Source: Dipylidium caninum | Taxonomy: Eukaryota; Platyhelminthes; Cestoda; Cyclophyllidea; Dipylidiidae | Length of the DNA stretch: 64,000 nucleotides | Assembly (NCBI GenBank): GCA_017562135.1 | Contig: QEYB01000282.1 | Coordinates: 825,501 to 889,500 of the forward strand | Direction of reading: 5' to 3' | Shown: piece by piece, positions 49,001-60,727 of the stretch | Numbering within the stretch: position 1 is the stretch's first letter | Layout: every line of letters begins with the position of its first letter | Translations under genes and position numbers: made by a program | Notes under the pieces: model-generated | What the model saw: the letters and a program-made list of their open reading frames with translations, nothing else | What the model was told of the DNA's origin: nothing | Database searches by the model: none

Positions 49001-52000
49001 GTTACTTGTATGACAAGCAACTGTCCTTGAGGAGTATGCCAACAAGAATTCCGTGTATACTTAAGAATTTGGAGGCTAAATGGAAGTAAGTGTTCTTAGG
49101 TTGCTACTAATTGAAGTACGGATGGCAAAATCGGCGCTAAACGTTAAAAATTTTGTGTAACAAAAGATTTTGTTTAAGACACCTCAACTCTGAGCGGACT
49201 CTAATTGAACGCTCTTAGTCCCTGGACAGATTGACGGGTCTGTATTCTACAGAATCAAAATAAATGAGATAATAAGAATAATCACTAGGCTTATCGTTAT
49301 AAATGAAGTGAGAATTAAGAGGCACGCGTAGAAAGAAGCCGTTAAAACTCGTATAGTCTGCAACAGAAACCCACAAAAAAATGATAGACTTAGAGATATT
49401 GTCTCACTTCATGAATGTACACACATCAGAAGGGCTATAACAGTTGTTGTGTGTACCTTCCAGGCGTTTAAATAGAACGGCCTTCTTGCGACCATAAACC
49501 AGTCTGTGGCTATTTTCCCATAGTCGAGCTGCTTTCGATATGATCAAAAGCTTGAGAGACAGGCAGCTTAGCTGAAATCTGGGTACTAGGGAAGTACGAA
49601 AACATGTTAATGTGTCTGAGTGTAATAACACCCCAGAACCAGTTTGTGTCCTATCTTTCTTAGATACCTTTAACTTTAAGCGGAAACAGAGTAATAGCGA
49701 TAGCGATTATTACATAAGTAGAGAAATGCATTAAACTATATCATGATTACCTTTATGCATTGGCACGTCGGTCCTTTAGAAAGTGGAAGTCTATTTTTGT
49801 GGTAATTATAAGATTTTAATGATTTAGTGTCGACATCATCCGCCCATTTCACAAATTCCTTTCGCAGCCTTTGGTACTGCTATGTTGCATATTTGGAAAC
49901 ATTTGAGGATGGGAGTAGGATAGGTGTCAGCTTTTCGAGGTCTTGCTCAAGATATCCGGTTTGCACTTTAATCACATTTACGTTATGCATTAATTATGCA
50001 ACTACTTTGGCGACATTGATACAGATAATTTGTGTAGTATTAAGAAAAAATGTGTATTTAAAAGTTGTTTGTGTCTGTTTACTCTTCGCCTTGTCCTTTC
50101 TCGCAGATGTATTACTTTCACTGAAATAAACAAATAGTTTATTGGATTGTTAACATTACTAAAAACAATGGATAGGAGTCGTATTCTCAAAACAAGGTTA
50201 ATACTCTCTTATGTCCAATTACATTGATGTTAACCGAACTCCACTTTAGCGTGGTTTATGTAATAAAATTGTGGATGCAGAAACTGTAAGTTATGTTTAC
50301 GTAAGCGGACGTTTTGGCATTTGAGAGATTGAAAGATGACTGTTTAATAAAACTCGACCATTACTACGTTTATTTCGAACTGCTGATACTGAATTCCTTC
50401 GGCAAAAAATGAAATTAATGAAGGTCTAATAGAACTTATTAACACAGATCTGCTTATTTGCTTTGACAGGTGACAGTCCTTTCCATAGTTGACTGTCCAG
50501 TGCGATATGACTCCTTTCGACGTGGGGTAGTAGCAGTACCCAACGATCGGACGGGTATCATTACAATGCCCTCCTGTGAGAAGGCCACCAGACTGGCTCA
50601 GTACGCTAAGTACTCTGGTTGGTCGCCTGTCACTGGTACTCTCTCCACGGATGCCTTAGGCCAGCACTTCTCCCAGCCTCTGCCTCTCACTTTTGGTCGC
50701 GTTCCTCCCGAAGTAATTGATACCAGAAATATCACACTTCTCAATCTCAGTAGCTCAGACTTGAGTTTGAGTTCACGCCTTTTTGCCCACACTGCTTTAA
50801 CTACTTAAAAGACTGGTTAATGTAGCGCTGAATTCCCAGTATGACAATGGGAAAATCTATTACTCGGGGGAAAAGCCAAGTTCCTATGGTTATAGTAGCT
50901 TGTTAATTTCAGGTAAATAAATATGGGAAGTAGCATAGTGAGTAAAATTTCACTATTACCTATGTTCACGAGATGAAGCATCGTTCTGCTATATCTCCTC
51001 TATAACCCGACTTCCAACGACATTGGCGCTTGATCCACAACAAATGGTTTTAAGTCTTGCAAGGTTGCCAAATTGTTCCGATTCATCCAGGTTCCAGACT
51101 AATGTGTTTCGTAAATGAGACAATACAAAAGGCGTCTCTTGATTATCAATGTTAATCCGTGAAAACTAGTCTTTAACATGTTTTTTTACACCAAACAGCC
51201 CAGGTTCGCAGGATGCTATAACACAGAAGCGATCAAATACATGAATCATTAGATTTAAACAGCACCTAACAATTTACAACAAAATTAAACAGTTTAAATC
51301 TCTAACTTGTCGGATGTAGTTTGCGCCTCATTTCTTCCAATCCTTTTCCTCCCTCGTCCTCTCTTTCGGCTCGTGACAATCTAGTAGCTTTTTGTTGTCT
51401 GGCGAAAGCTAATGCACTGATTGCAAATATGTTGGCTTTTATGCTAGTGTAGCAGTTTAATGATCGGAGATATACTGCTGCCTATCGTGCAGTAAGACTA
51501 CAATTTAAAGAAACGTCAAGGTACACATAAAAGGGACATTTATGACATCAATTTGAAGGAACGCTAGGGTCACGGAGTCCAGTGATTGAAGAGCTCTCTA
51601 TATCGGGATTTGTACCACAAAATATTACATTTACGTGGAAGTATTGCAGATACCGTGTAAAATTTACAATCTGGAGTTGCCTTATTCGACGGCAGCCAAG
51701 TAGTGAGATGATTAAATAAGCGAAGTTGAGGCTGTGGTCTTGATCTTTTGCCTCTTTATCACAATGTAATTACCAAATAAGCATGAAGAAGCCATTAGGA
51801 GTACAGGAAGTCAAATAGTTAGTCTAACGCTTCTCACTATGCATTATTTTTGAGGCATTGTGGACAATCCACTAGAAAAACTGAAATTTACAATGTATTT
51901 AACCTCCATACAGATAGAACATGTCTCGCTGGCTGGAATACACACGGTGCGGACAATCGCGGATATTATAAATGGTAACGGTAAGTAGGATTTGTGAAGA

Positions 52001-55000
52001 ACGGAAATTCAAAGCTTTACCTGCGCTCTTTATCATATTCATTTTCAAGAATGTGCATCCTCTTTCCATAATGCACTTTCCTAACAGTTGCTTGCTTAAC
52101 TTTATTTCTATGTAATTGTCCAAATTCCTCGCAAAAATGTTTAATTAACGAATTATTACATTCTTACATGCAATAGTGGCAATGCTGACGCAAATAGTAT
52201 CACGATGGGAATTTTAACCATTTTCGATGCTTGGCACCAAAATCGTGTTTCCCATTTCTTGCTTTCCACATTCACAGACAAATTATCAATAATGGAGAAG
52301 TTTTCAGACGCTCGCCCGCGTGATTTCAAGTAATAAAATGATAAGTTTCGCTTGACGATGAGTATAGATATATAAATATGCCATAAGATCATTTGTGGGA
52401 GCAGTCTAGGGAGCAGGCACATCATTTAAAATAAACAGGCGTTTGCTGTTAATGCCATGTCCGTGCTATTATGAGTATTCATTTTGTGAGAGGAAGCCAA
52501 AGTTATGACAAGCATATGTCGACATTATGTGGGTCCCATCCGGCATGAGAGCAGAGTAAACGTTTGCTATACAATGGGGATTCTCATATATGCAGAAGTG
52601 TCATAAGTGCAGAGTGCATACTTGTCCGCCATTTATTATTGACAACTACGCAGCGTACATCTGCCTGTCTGCTCTACGACAAGATGCAAATGGTCTGCGG
52701 CGATCAGTATCGGTTGAGGGGACTTTTGACACCGCCTTTTGATTGTATAAAGTGCTTTTGAATTCAACTCGAAGACAGAGGATGGGAAAGGTAGTTGAAT
52801 GTGACATGAATATAAATTATAATTTTATATCTCGCTACCCACGGTGCTTTAAAGCAGTGTTTTGCACTAGAGCGTCTGTAACATGCTGTTAGAGTTATAT
52901 AGCCTTAGGTAACGGATACTATTAAAAACGCCTCTCCATAAACTTCTAATCGTAGTTTCCAGGTATGTAATGCTCCTGAATAAATCATCACTCTCATAAA
53001 ATTGTGCAATAAAAGAAATTTTGCTGATCGCCATGGCAAAGACACTTCTCGGAGTAATAAAGGGAAATTACCGGTACTCCTTTAGACGAAGTATCCCAAA
53101 AAATATCAGAGGTAAAAAACCATCATTTGACAAAAGCCGGGAAGTAGCAAAGCTTAAAGTGGAACAAGGCCAATAGCCTTCCCAGCCGAGTTATCGCGGC
53201 TCAGTGATGTGAGAGTGTTGAGGAGTATCAACATTTGGATCTCGAAAGATAATAATCTATTTTGAAAATAACAGTTTTTTGACAATCTTTATTCTACCAC
53301 ACCTTTTAGTTAATTCCGGATTCGGTATTGTTTTCGCCATGTTTACTAAACTTTCGTTGGACACTGATGATGTCATACGCCTCGTTCGACTTTTCTGTTC
53401 TAATTGTCAACGTCAAATGCAAGCTTGCGATGGGGATCAGAAGGCGTAACAGGATCATCCGGTGTTCTTCCTCACTCTGCCCCTTTTACCTGTCTCACGC
53501 CGGACTGCCCTCTCTCGGGCCAACGCTTCAACCCCACTGATTCAGAGCATGTCATGGTAAGTTAGACGTTTCAGCATTTGCATGCCATATTGCAGTCTTG
53601 TGGGGTTTTCAAGCCTAATCAGGGGAGGATTAGAACAAGATGCAAGTAGTAAACCCCTTTTTGATCCCTATACTCCTCCCTAACCAGGCTAATGCCTGGA
53701 AAGCCTCGACAGGACTATCTACGGTGGCATGATTAGGCCAGCAAGTAACAGTCAACAACATCTTATCATTCCTACCGACTCGTAGCACGTTGCAAAATTT
53801 TAACAACCGGGGTCACCCTTGAACGATTGTATTGTCTGCCGCTGTCAGTGAACGACACATATTGTAAGGCATTTGCTTGCATAACAGTTTGTTTTAACAA
53901 ATCAGAGTTTTACTCTGCACCAGGTCTGGCATTATTGGAACGAAGACGTAAAATTCAATCAAAGGTAATAGAGCAACTATTTTCTCCACAAATCACTTCA
54001 AGATGGCATTTCTTTTTGCATTAGAAATGTCTAAAAGCCAATAAGACTAAATTCATTTCTTAAATTCCCCTGGAGGCGTTGAAGTAACAAGACATAAAAA
54101 AGAATTAACAGCAGTGAACTCGGGAGTAACTGTCACATATCGAGTTTATTAACGCCTTAATTTCTGTAAATGTTTTTTATTTTTTGTGGGCATCCATACG
54201 CACGTAATTGGTCCGATTAGTTATCTGCTTCAGCTTGCTCAAATGCTTTTACAATATTAATGTCGGTTGTCCATGGGTACCTGAACAAATTGCGCAAGTG
54301 GAATATGCAAAATGTTCATTTTTTGCTATAACATATGAAACATGAGCTGTAAGATTTAACAGGTTTTTATTGCGTTTGCATGAGTTCGCAGGGATAGTCT
54401 GTTCATTCAAGCATGCAAGCAGGTAAATTTTAATTTAATAGAAAAGGTTTAGCTGAAGCTGAATGCACAGACCTTCTGGTCGTCGACCTCATATTCATTT
54501 CCCAGCCCCTCCCTATTCGTGTGGTTTTCAGAACTGGCCTCATCTATCTATTATTGAAATAGGAGAAGTAAGCGCCGGAGGTTACAAGTTTAACATGCTA
54601 CTGGATGACAGACACCTTATCGGCCGATCACATGGTAGGTCTTCTACTATATCCTGTGAAAGTCCATCTCGCAAACATTGTTTAAGGTCTGAATATTGAA
54701 AATTGGTTTATACAGACATTGCTTACGATTCTTACACATATTTTATGTTGAGGTTTGATCTACAACCATTAAAGGAGCCGAGGGATGCCTTATTTTACAG
54801 TTATTGCTCAGTTTTAGCAATTATCTTATAGCCATTTGAAAATTACTGCTCGATTGGTCCCATTGCCATTGATATAATTCAGCTTGACAATAGACATGCG
54901 ATAGAATGTATAGAAAACCACACGTTCCGTTAATAATGAGCTATTTGCTAACTAATTTTTATGGACAGCAACGCTGTCCATTACCTCTCTCCAAACCTTC

Positions 55001-55628
55001 TGTCTAATAATACAAGTCATTTTTGTCAGACAAGATCACACCCCCCAGTCGAGGACATTCTCATTAGAGCAAGCGAGAGAGAGACGGAGACAGACAGACA
55101 GACAGACAGACAGAGAGAGAGAGAGAGTGCGAAAGTTTACGGTATGTCCATTGGGCCATGGTAACACTAAAGCGGAGGTTGCGTGGGCATTTGGAAACCA
55201 TTTTGTGTAAACAGGGCTAGATACGATGAGTCATGAAATTATCGCGTTGGTGTAAACTATTATTTTGCACTGGTTCATATTGTCACTACTAAAGAACTTT
55301 TTTATACCCTGATAATTTGCCTTTGAAGATATCGTTTAAAGTATGAGGAGTGAGGTAAAAAGTCGTTAGGCAAGGGATATTTTTGTCACAGGTTTATTAA
55401 ATCTTTCGCCTAATTCTTACTTTTATAGTTTTCTGTTGAATGTATTCAATGCAGGTGGAGTACAAGGTCTTCTTAAATCTCTCGGATCACACGGGAACTT
55501 ACACCCGATGCACATTTACCAATTCAGCGGTGAGGACAATTTTGGGAGTGGAAGCCAAAGATTTTCTCCAACTCACGCCAACTGATCGCGGACGACTGAA
55601 GTGGAAATTACTGCTCAACAGATATAAA
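46030..55628 (+). CDS. MEIOB: MEIOB, meiosis-specific OB-fold ssDNA-binding protein; at least six exons, 3' end unresolved, one internal frameshift
   Basis: Exons: 46030-46297, 46332-46501, 46919-47326, 50470 to a donor not settled (stop-free to 50811), 53310-53556, 55455-55628. Starts at tandem ATGs (46030, 46033). Order and motifs follow human MEIOB: INLLGIVLHKTNVRR, FSFVLRDNVSSWININYWG, GDVVLVLQ (first OB fold); FFAAVMSVGEIKSVV, CEITLIDES, MILWNEDLILYAVRFWKPK, VTVLSIVDC (second); FGIVFAMFTKLSLDTDD then zinc-ribbon cysteines FCSNCQ and TCLTPDC; YKVFLNLSDHTGTYTRCTF and LKWKLLLNRYK (third, RPA1-like). MEIOB binds ssDNA with SPATA22 and supports meiotic recombination (family knowledge), so expression should be germline. 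One base is missing near the G4 run at 53432-53435. The first intron is 34 nt; others reach 3 kb. The terminal ~30 residues are not found. Intron 47327-50469 holds nothing I recognise. Confidence 0.9.
46298..46331 (+). other. 34-nt spliceosomal intron in MEIOB
   Basis: Donor G|GTAAAC and acceptor TTTCCCAG|GTGAT are 34 nt apart. Removing the intron splices a glycine codon and joins GFSIG to DVVLVLQ, matching the human RVGDCVII context. Confidence 0.85.
54506..54634 (+). other. Unassigned exon-like open segment inside a MEIOB intron
   Basis: Bounded by a TTTCCCAG acceptor and a CATG|GTAGGT donor. It is 129 nt (phase-symmetric) and encodes PPYSCGFQNWPHLS, then IIEIGEVSAGGYKFNMLL, then DDRHLIGRSH. 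The composition looks coding-like, but I do not recognise a family. Its phase does not fit the phase-0 MEIOB intron it lies in, so it would be a nested gene, a transposon fragment or chance. Confidence 0.2.
55088..55126. repeat. (GACA)n/(GA)n microsatellite
   Basis: About five GACA units followed by GA repeats, inside a MEIOB intron. Confidence 0.9.
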
Positions 55629-56735
55629 GTAAGGAAATGACATTTTAGTCCTTCGTCTCTACGACAAATGGCTTTCAGACAACTCGGCCGATAATTCAAG
55701 AATAAGGACTGTAGAAAACTGCTTTATTTTGTAACCATCAATGTCATTAAAAATTAGGATTTTTACTTATAATTTAAATGTTGATCGGAAAAAGATGTGT
55801 CTGTCAGACGTATCTTCATTTAGAGGCTTTTACTTGCTACAATAGGTGAACTAGGTTTTTGGCAAAAAAGACCTCTAGGCATGGCTGAACCTTACCCGTT
55901 ATTACTTTTTATCCACTGTCCTTCCTGGTTCTAATCTTAATTCCTATCAATCCCATCCTTATCTCATAGTTTCCACTGTGTTCATGAAAGTTTTAGTTAA
56001 TCTTGGAACGCTTTCCTGCAGGGCTATTCGTTCACATTTGATTAAACTGAATTTTTTAACACTCCAACTAAGAGTTTCCTTGAGTTTGTCTCCTCTGAGA
56101 GTCCCTTATCATTGCAGTCGGCTATTTCACTCTGCCTCAGGTATACTTTTGGATGCGGCAGCCGGGTTTTGATCAGCCTACACCCTACCTGAATGTGCTG
56201 GCGTGCGAAAGACCGAATCCATTTGAGGTTTATTCGTCACTTTGCTCGGCCAATTGTTAATAACCACGTGTGCTTTTGGTTCTCCTTTAATATTAACCTT
56301 TTAGAGCACTTTTATTGGAAAAAGAAAACAGGCTTTTTGTTAAGCCTCCTTTTCCCCCCTACACGATAATGTCATTTTGAATCATTACAATAATTCAATC
56401 ATTGTGGAATTTTAGATGTGAAGTAAATGTTTCTAATCAAATCATTTTTATGTTTCGTGCTTTTGGTGCATCTTCTTGGTTATGGCGCATTGAGTTGCAA
56501 GAACAATAAGTAAGGCAGAGCACTTGATGGATAATACAACCCAGAGGAGACGAGTGTTTACTCACTCACTCTTCGTTGTTTGTCTTCATATAAGGCTCTG
56601 ACACTTGTGACTTTTCGGGAACATTCATCTACATTTCACGACAGACCCTCCCCGACGACTTGGATTGCGAAAGCGGTTTCCAAAAGGAAGGTTGTTTGAA
56701 GGCTTTTGAATTGATTAAGTTTATTAACATAGATG

Positions 56736-56769
<34 letters not shown>

Positions 56770-57629
56770 ATAAACATAAAGGAAATAGTCCCACATGATA
56801 AATAGGTTTGCTCTGACGAAACAAATAAAAGCAGACGAATGTGCTTATGGAAGCCCACCCTCCTACCGTTCTTCCTACATTCCATACATGAATATTTCAT
56901 TCCAAATATGCGGTACAGTAAGACTAAATTTACCGGCTAACTGGTGAGGCGGTTCATTTGCTATCGGTAGGTGACGCGGTGGAATATGACGAGTTTTCTC
57001 AGTTCAAAAGGAGAAAAAACTTCTGATTCTGTGCGTCCCAGACCGGGTGGAAGCGATGTTCTCTCACCCTTGATAATATAAAGCCAATTAGTTAAGTTGA
57101 AGTGCACTTCAGCTGAAAGAGGTAATGAGGGAATTTTTAAAACTGTTATTTTGCGCCCTATCCAAGGTGACATGACTCAAAATTTTAACTATTTGGACAG
57201 TTACGAGAATAGCAATAAGTCTTCATTTTTCAATTTGAAAAAATAAAAGTGTGAGGCGGGACCCCGGGGTGGGCTTAATGCTTTGTTACATCACTGTCAT
57301 TTGGCGACTTATGGTGTTGTCTTTACTCCGCTAAGAACAAATAAGATGTGCTGTTTTTCCTTCTCACTTTCCTCTAACACCGTGGCAGATGGGCGGGATG
57401 GAAGAGTCGCAAGGAGAAGGCCTTAAGTTTGAGAATATTATATTTCATAGAAAAATAAGGATTACCTTTTAGGACAGGGGAAAGTACAGGTGATGTTGAT
57501 GGAAAGGAAAGCAAATGCAGAAGCGGGGAGGAGGGAGGCGAGGGAGGCAGGAGGAATGGGGCTGGTCTTCAAGTTCACACTGGAATGACTGCTGTCTCTT
57601 CGTCTCCTTTCCCGCTATACGCGTGGTCC
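55629..57629. other. Region between the last recognised MEIOB exon and the GPCR stop
   Basis: Should contain the MEIOB terminal exon and 3' UTR, plus the convergent GPCR 3' UTR. A (CA)n tract lies at 56739-56767. One open stretch at 56022-56172 has a good acceptor and weak similarity to the MEIOB tail, but its phase is wrong. Nothing else was recognised. Confidence 0.45.
56739..56767. repeat. (CA)n microsatellite
   Basis: About 14 CA units in noncoding DNA. Confidence 0.95.
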
Positions 57630-58961
57630 TCATCCGGGCTCGTCTGTGGTGGTGGACAGACACTCCGGCGGGAGATGGGAGGCCTTGTCACCCGCTTTAA
57701 CTTCGTATAACTGCGTCACAGTGGAGGAAATCTTCTTCCGTCTCTCCTTCATACTCTCCTTCACGTGTTTCGAGTAGATTCGTCGAATGAGGCTAAATCT
57801 CTGGAGGCACTGGTAACCACAGAGCAGACGGAGAGCCTCGGAACGCGCATTGGGCAGGAAGATGAAGTAAATGATAATATCTGTGGAGTATTGTATTGCG
57901 GTGAAGGAGCTGAAGAACTTGGTAAGTTGGACAGCCTCCTTGTGAAAGTCTTTTCGAATTTCATCATATCCTTTTGCATCAGAATACTGGCGTAGAGCCA
58001 TGCAAATTACTAGGGGAAGGGAGAGACAGAGGAAACACGACGAGACGCCTAGGTGACCGAGAATACGGCGTTTCTCGAGTTTTTGTTTATAAGATGTGAC
58101 TGAATTAATGCTGTCTCTGCGGATCAGACACTTAAGTTTGTACCAGATGAGAATGTTGAGGATGAGGATGGTGGTGGTTGGCGCGGTGTATGAACAAATG
58201 ACAGTCATGAGAATGACGTATCGCGGCCCCGGAAGGGTGGGATTCACAAGCGCGCATCGCAGTTCACCATTGGGGCGGCGCTCGAGGGTGTAGTAGACTG
58301 CGGCAGGAATGAATGAGGTGAAGGCGAAGACAAAGCAGAGCAGCAGTCCCAATCGAGCATATTTCAGGTGAATGTCTCCCCGAGAATGGATTGGACGATA
58401 AATGGTCACCGTGCGGTCAATTGTGAAGGAGACGAGAGTGACAGCTGCCAGTAATTCCGTTGCTGTCGGTAGGTAGGATACAAATTTACACGCAAAGAGG
58501 GATTGAATGTCGAGTTTAAAGTTGATGGTGCAACCAGAGGCAAACCAGAGTCCGCGACCGATGAAATGATCCAACAGGGACTCACCGATGCACTGGAATA
58601 TGTGTGCCACAGCCAAGTACATCACGTAAATGTTAAATCGACACTTTTGGCGTTTTTGTAGGCGAACAAAGAGGATGAAGACAAAGAGGTTGGAGACAAT
58701 TCCCACAACGAGGAGGATTGGCGTGATGTAGGCGCGAAAAAAGTAGACAGCCGTCTCTGTGGTCGACATGTTGTAGGGACATGTTCGATGGATGGGATTG
58801 ACAATCCCCGGCTCCATTGTGACGGGGCACCACGGAAGGCGAAATGGCTTCACCCGCGTCTGAATGACACGTCGATGTGCCTTCCGCTCGGTCTCGACTG
58901 CATGGTAATTGGCTGTGTGCGCACTCGCCCAATTAGCATTCGAAGTCCTCCGCGCCTCCAT
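57630..58961 (-). CDS. Rhodopsin-like (class A) G-protein-coupled receptor, divergent, probably peptide-type; single exon
   Basis: 443 aa from the ATG at 58961, chosen because it sits in a perfect GCCACCATGG context; the frame is open a little further upstream without an ATG. Seven hydrophobic segments: ~77-99, 109-130, 159-183, 201-224, 248-276, 298-323, 346-369. Class A signs: GIVSN in TM1 (N91), a Cys pair for the TM3-loop 2 disulfide (C158, C236), DRT (182-184) at the DRY position followed by VTIYRP, and a basic cytoplasmic tail. An N-glycosylation sequon (NMS, N64) precedes TM1. Odd residues: His120 replaces the TM2 aspartate, TM4 lacks its tryptophan, TM6 has CLSLP for CWxP, and TM7 has DIIIY for NPxxY. 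It resembles flatworm peptide or orphan receptors (family inference); the ligand is unknown. It is convergent with MEIOB. Confidence 0.92.
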   Translation of the reverse strand: MEARRTSNANWASAHTANYHAVETERKAHRRVIQTRVKPFRLPWCPVTMEPGIVNPIHRTCPYNMSTTETAVYFFRAYITPILLVVGIVSNLFVFILFVRLQKRQKCRFNIYVMYLAVAHIFQCIGESLLDHFIGRGLWFASGCTINFKLDIQSLFACKFVSYLPTATELLAAVTLVSFTIDRTVTIYRPIHSRGDIHLKYARLGLLLCFVFAFTSFIPAAVYYTLERRPNGELRCALVNPTLPGPRYVILMTVICSYTAPTTTILILNILIWYKLKCLIRRDSINSVTSYKQKLEKRRILGHLGVSSCFLCLSLPLVICMALRQYSDAKGYDEIRKDFHKEAVQLTKFFSSFTAIQYSTDIIIYFIFLPNARSEALRLLCGYQCLQRFSLIRRIYSKHVKESMKERRKKISSTVTQLYEVKAGDKASHLPPECLSTTTDEPG

Positions 58962-59419
58962 GGTGGCTGCGTGACGCGCCAATGAAGGCGTGGTCTCATT
59001 TGCATGGAAATAATGCCTGAGGCAGGCAATTAACCGCTTTTAAAGTGCTCCCGATGGAGGAGTTTGGAGGGGACTGTAGGGCCACCGCGTCTGGTTCCAC
59101 CTTCGTGAATTCGTCGAAGCAGTGCAGCCTCGAAAGCACCGCGTTACTTGGTGGAGAAGCGACGGGGCGCCAGAGGGGGCTTAAGACGATGCCCGGAAGT
59201 GGGAGGTGGCGGCGGTCGGACACTTATTGCCGCGGCTAAAACCCAAGTAATATTTAAGTGGACGCCTGTTGGCATATTCAGACGTGCCCGGACTGCTATT
59301 TATCCTCGCTGTCTTTGCCCATCGTCATCGCCAGACATGGCACTTATTGTCAGTGGGAAATCCCTTCCAAATTAAATAAGTGAGGTTTTTTGCCCACTTC
59401 TTATTGCCGATTTTGCGGT

Positions 59420-59438
59420 GCAGCAGCAGCAGCAGCAG
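59420..59438. repeat. (GCA)n microsatellite
   Basis: About six CAG/GCA triplets in noncoding DNA upstream of the GPCR. Confidence 0.9.
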
Positions 59439-60699
59439 TAGGATGGATGTGAAATGCCTCAGTCGAAGCATATGAGGGGAAAAAAGATGCTCGACCCAGT
59501 GTGATTAATGGCTAGTGCCCCAACTTCCCAGAGCGGAGGCCGCAGTATTAATTTCCGGAAGTTAGTTGGGTAGACGCGGTTGTTCTGTCGCCCCAAAGCC
59601 TCTCCTCGCCTGGACGGCCAAATTGCCCCCATCATGGCCATTTGGCGGGCCCGAACTCCGCTGACCCGCCGCTATGGTCCAGGTGAAAATTCGACCGCAC
59701 TCAATCCCGCATTTCCGACATAATCTCGGCCCGGACACTTGCATAAACAATCTAAAAATACACTCGCATTACTCGCTCTTTCGTTCGTCCACCGCGGTAC
59801 ACACACGCAGACGCACATAGAGACGCGTGTCTGGCGGTGGATTCTCCACATTCTTCTGATAGCTTTTTACATTTTGAAGGCGCCGTCACATGCAGATCCT
59901 CTCCACACCAAGTCCCCACCTGCCCTCTCCACCCTCCCGAGAGGAAACGAGGCTTCTACGGGTCGACAGTTGTGTTGTCGGTGTTAACTCAGGCAGCTCG
60001 GACGCCGTCACCTCGTTCCTCGGGCGATTGGGACTCAGTTCTCCTCTGCCCCTTCCGCCCCCTCACCCCTAACTTCCCCCCCCCCCGGTCTTAGCATTCT
60101 CTCCTCATTTCCTCCAGTCTGGTCCGTGGCGTCCGCATCGAGGCGGCGGCAGGGCGGGAAGTAATTTATTCACTCGTCGCGGAGTGTCGCCCCAGGCGGG
60201 AGGCTCGTCCAACCTCCGAAAAATGCACAATTGTGTTACAGGCAATCAGACAGTCTTTATTTAAGACACCCACGCCCCATTTAAATGCCAACGACAAGGC
60301 ACTACCTCGTCGGAGGAGGCAGCTTCCACGCCAGACGGGACAAGTTGAATTCCATGCGCACAGAAGTAGGCTTTTGCCATGGCTAACAACATTCCTCTTC
60401 CTCTCTTTCTGCCCAACACGAAGGCCAGAGAAATTCCTCCCCACTTCACTCATGGATAGGCGATGGAAGGTGAAAATTTATGCTTCAGCAGAGAGCTATT
60501 CAAACTTGAGTCTTTTTTAAATGATCTACACCTACAAAGGAAGGTTTTTTTTCTCAGATGATGGGACTCGGAATTGTCCACTCGGTGAATTTGGAGGATG
60601 TGATTTTGCATTTTCTTTTATGCCGGAAGAGCACAAGGAAAGAGATGGGAAGTGGATGGGTCTGTCGTCTTTGCGATATCTTTCTGCAAAAAAAGGAAA

Positions 60700-60727
60700 A
60701 ATAAGAAGAAGAAGAAGAAGAAGAAAA
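60700..60727. repeat. (GAA)n microsatellite
   Basis: Purine AGA/GAA triplets in noncoding DNA. Confidence 0.9.

Noticed and set aside
53827..54024. 65-aa open frame in a MEIOB intron
   Set aside because: No match to MEIOB and no convincing splice sites.
56022..56172. Candidate MEIOB terminal exon after a TTTCCTGCAG acceptor
   Set aside because: The similar-looking frame is out of phase with the preceding phase-0 exon, and similarity to the MEIOB tail is weak.
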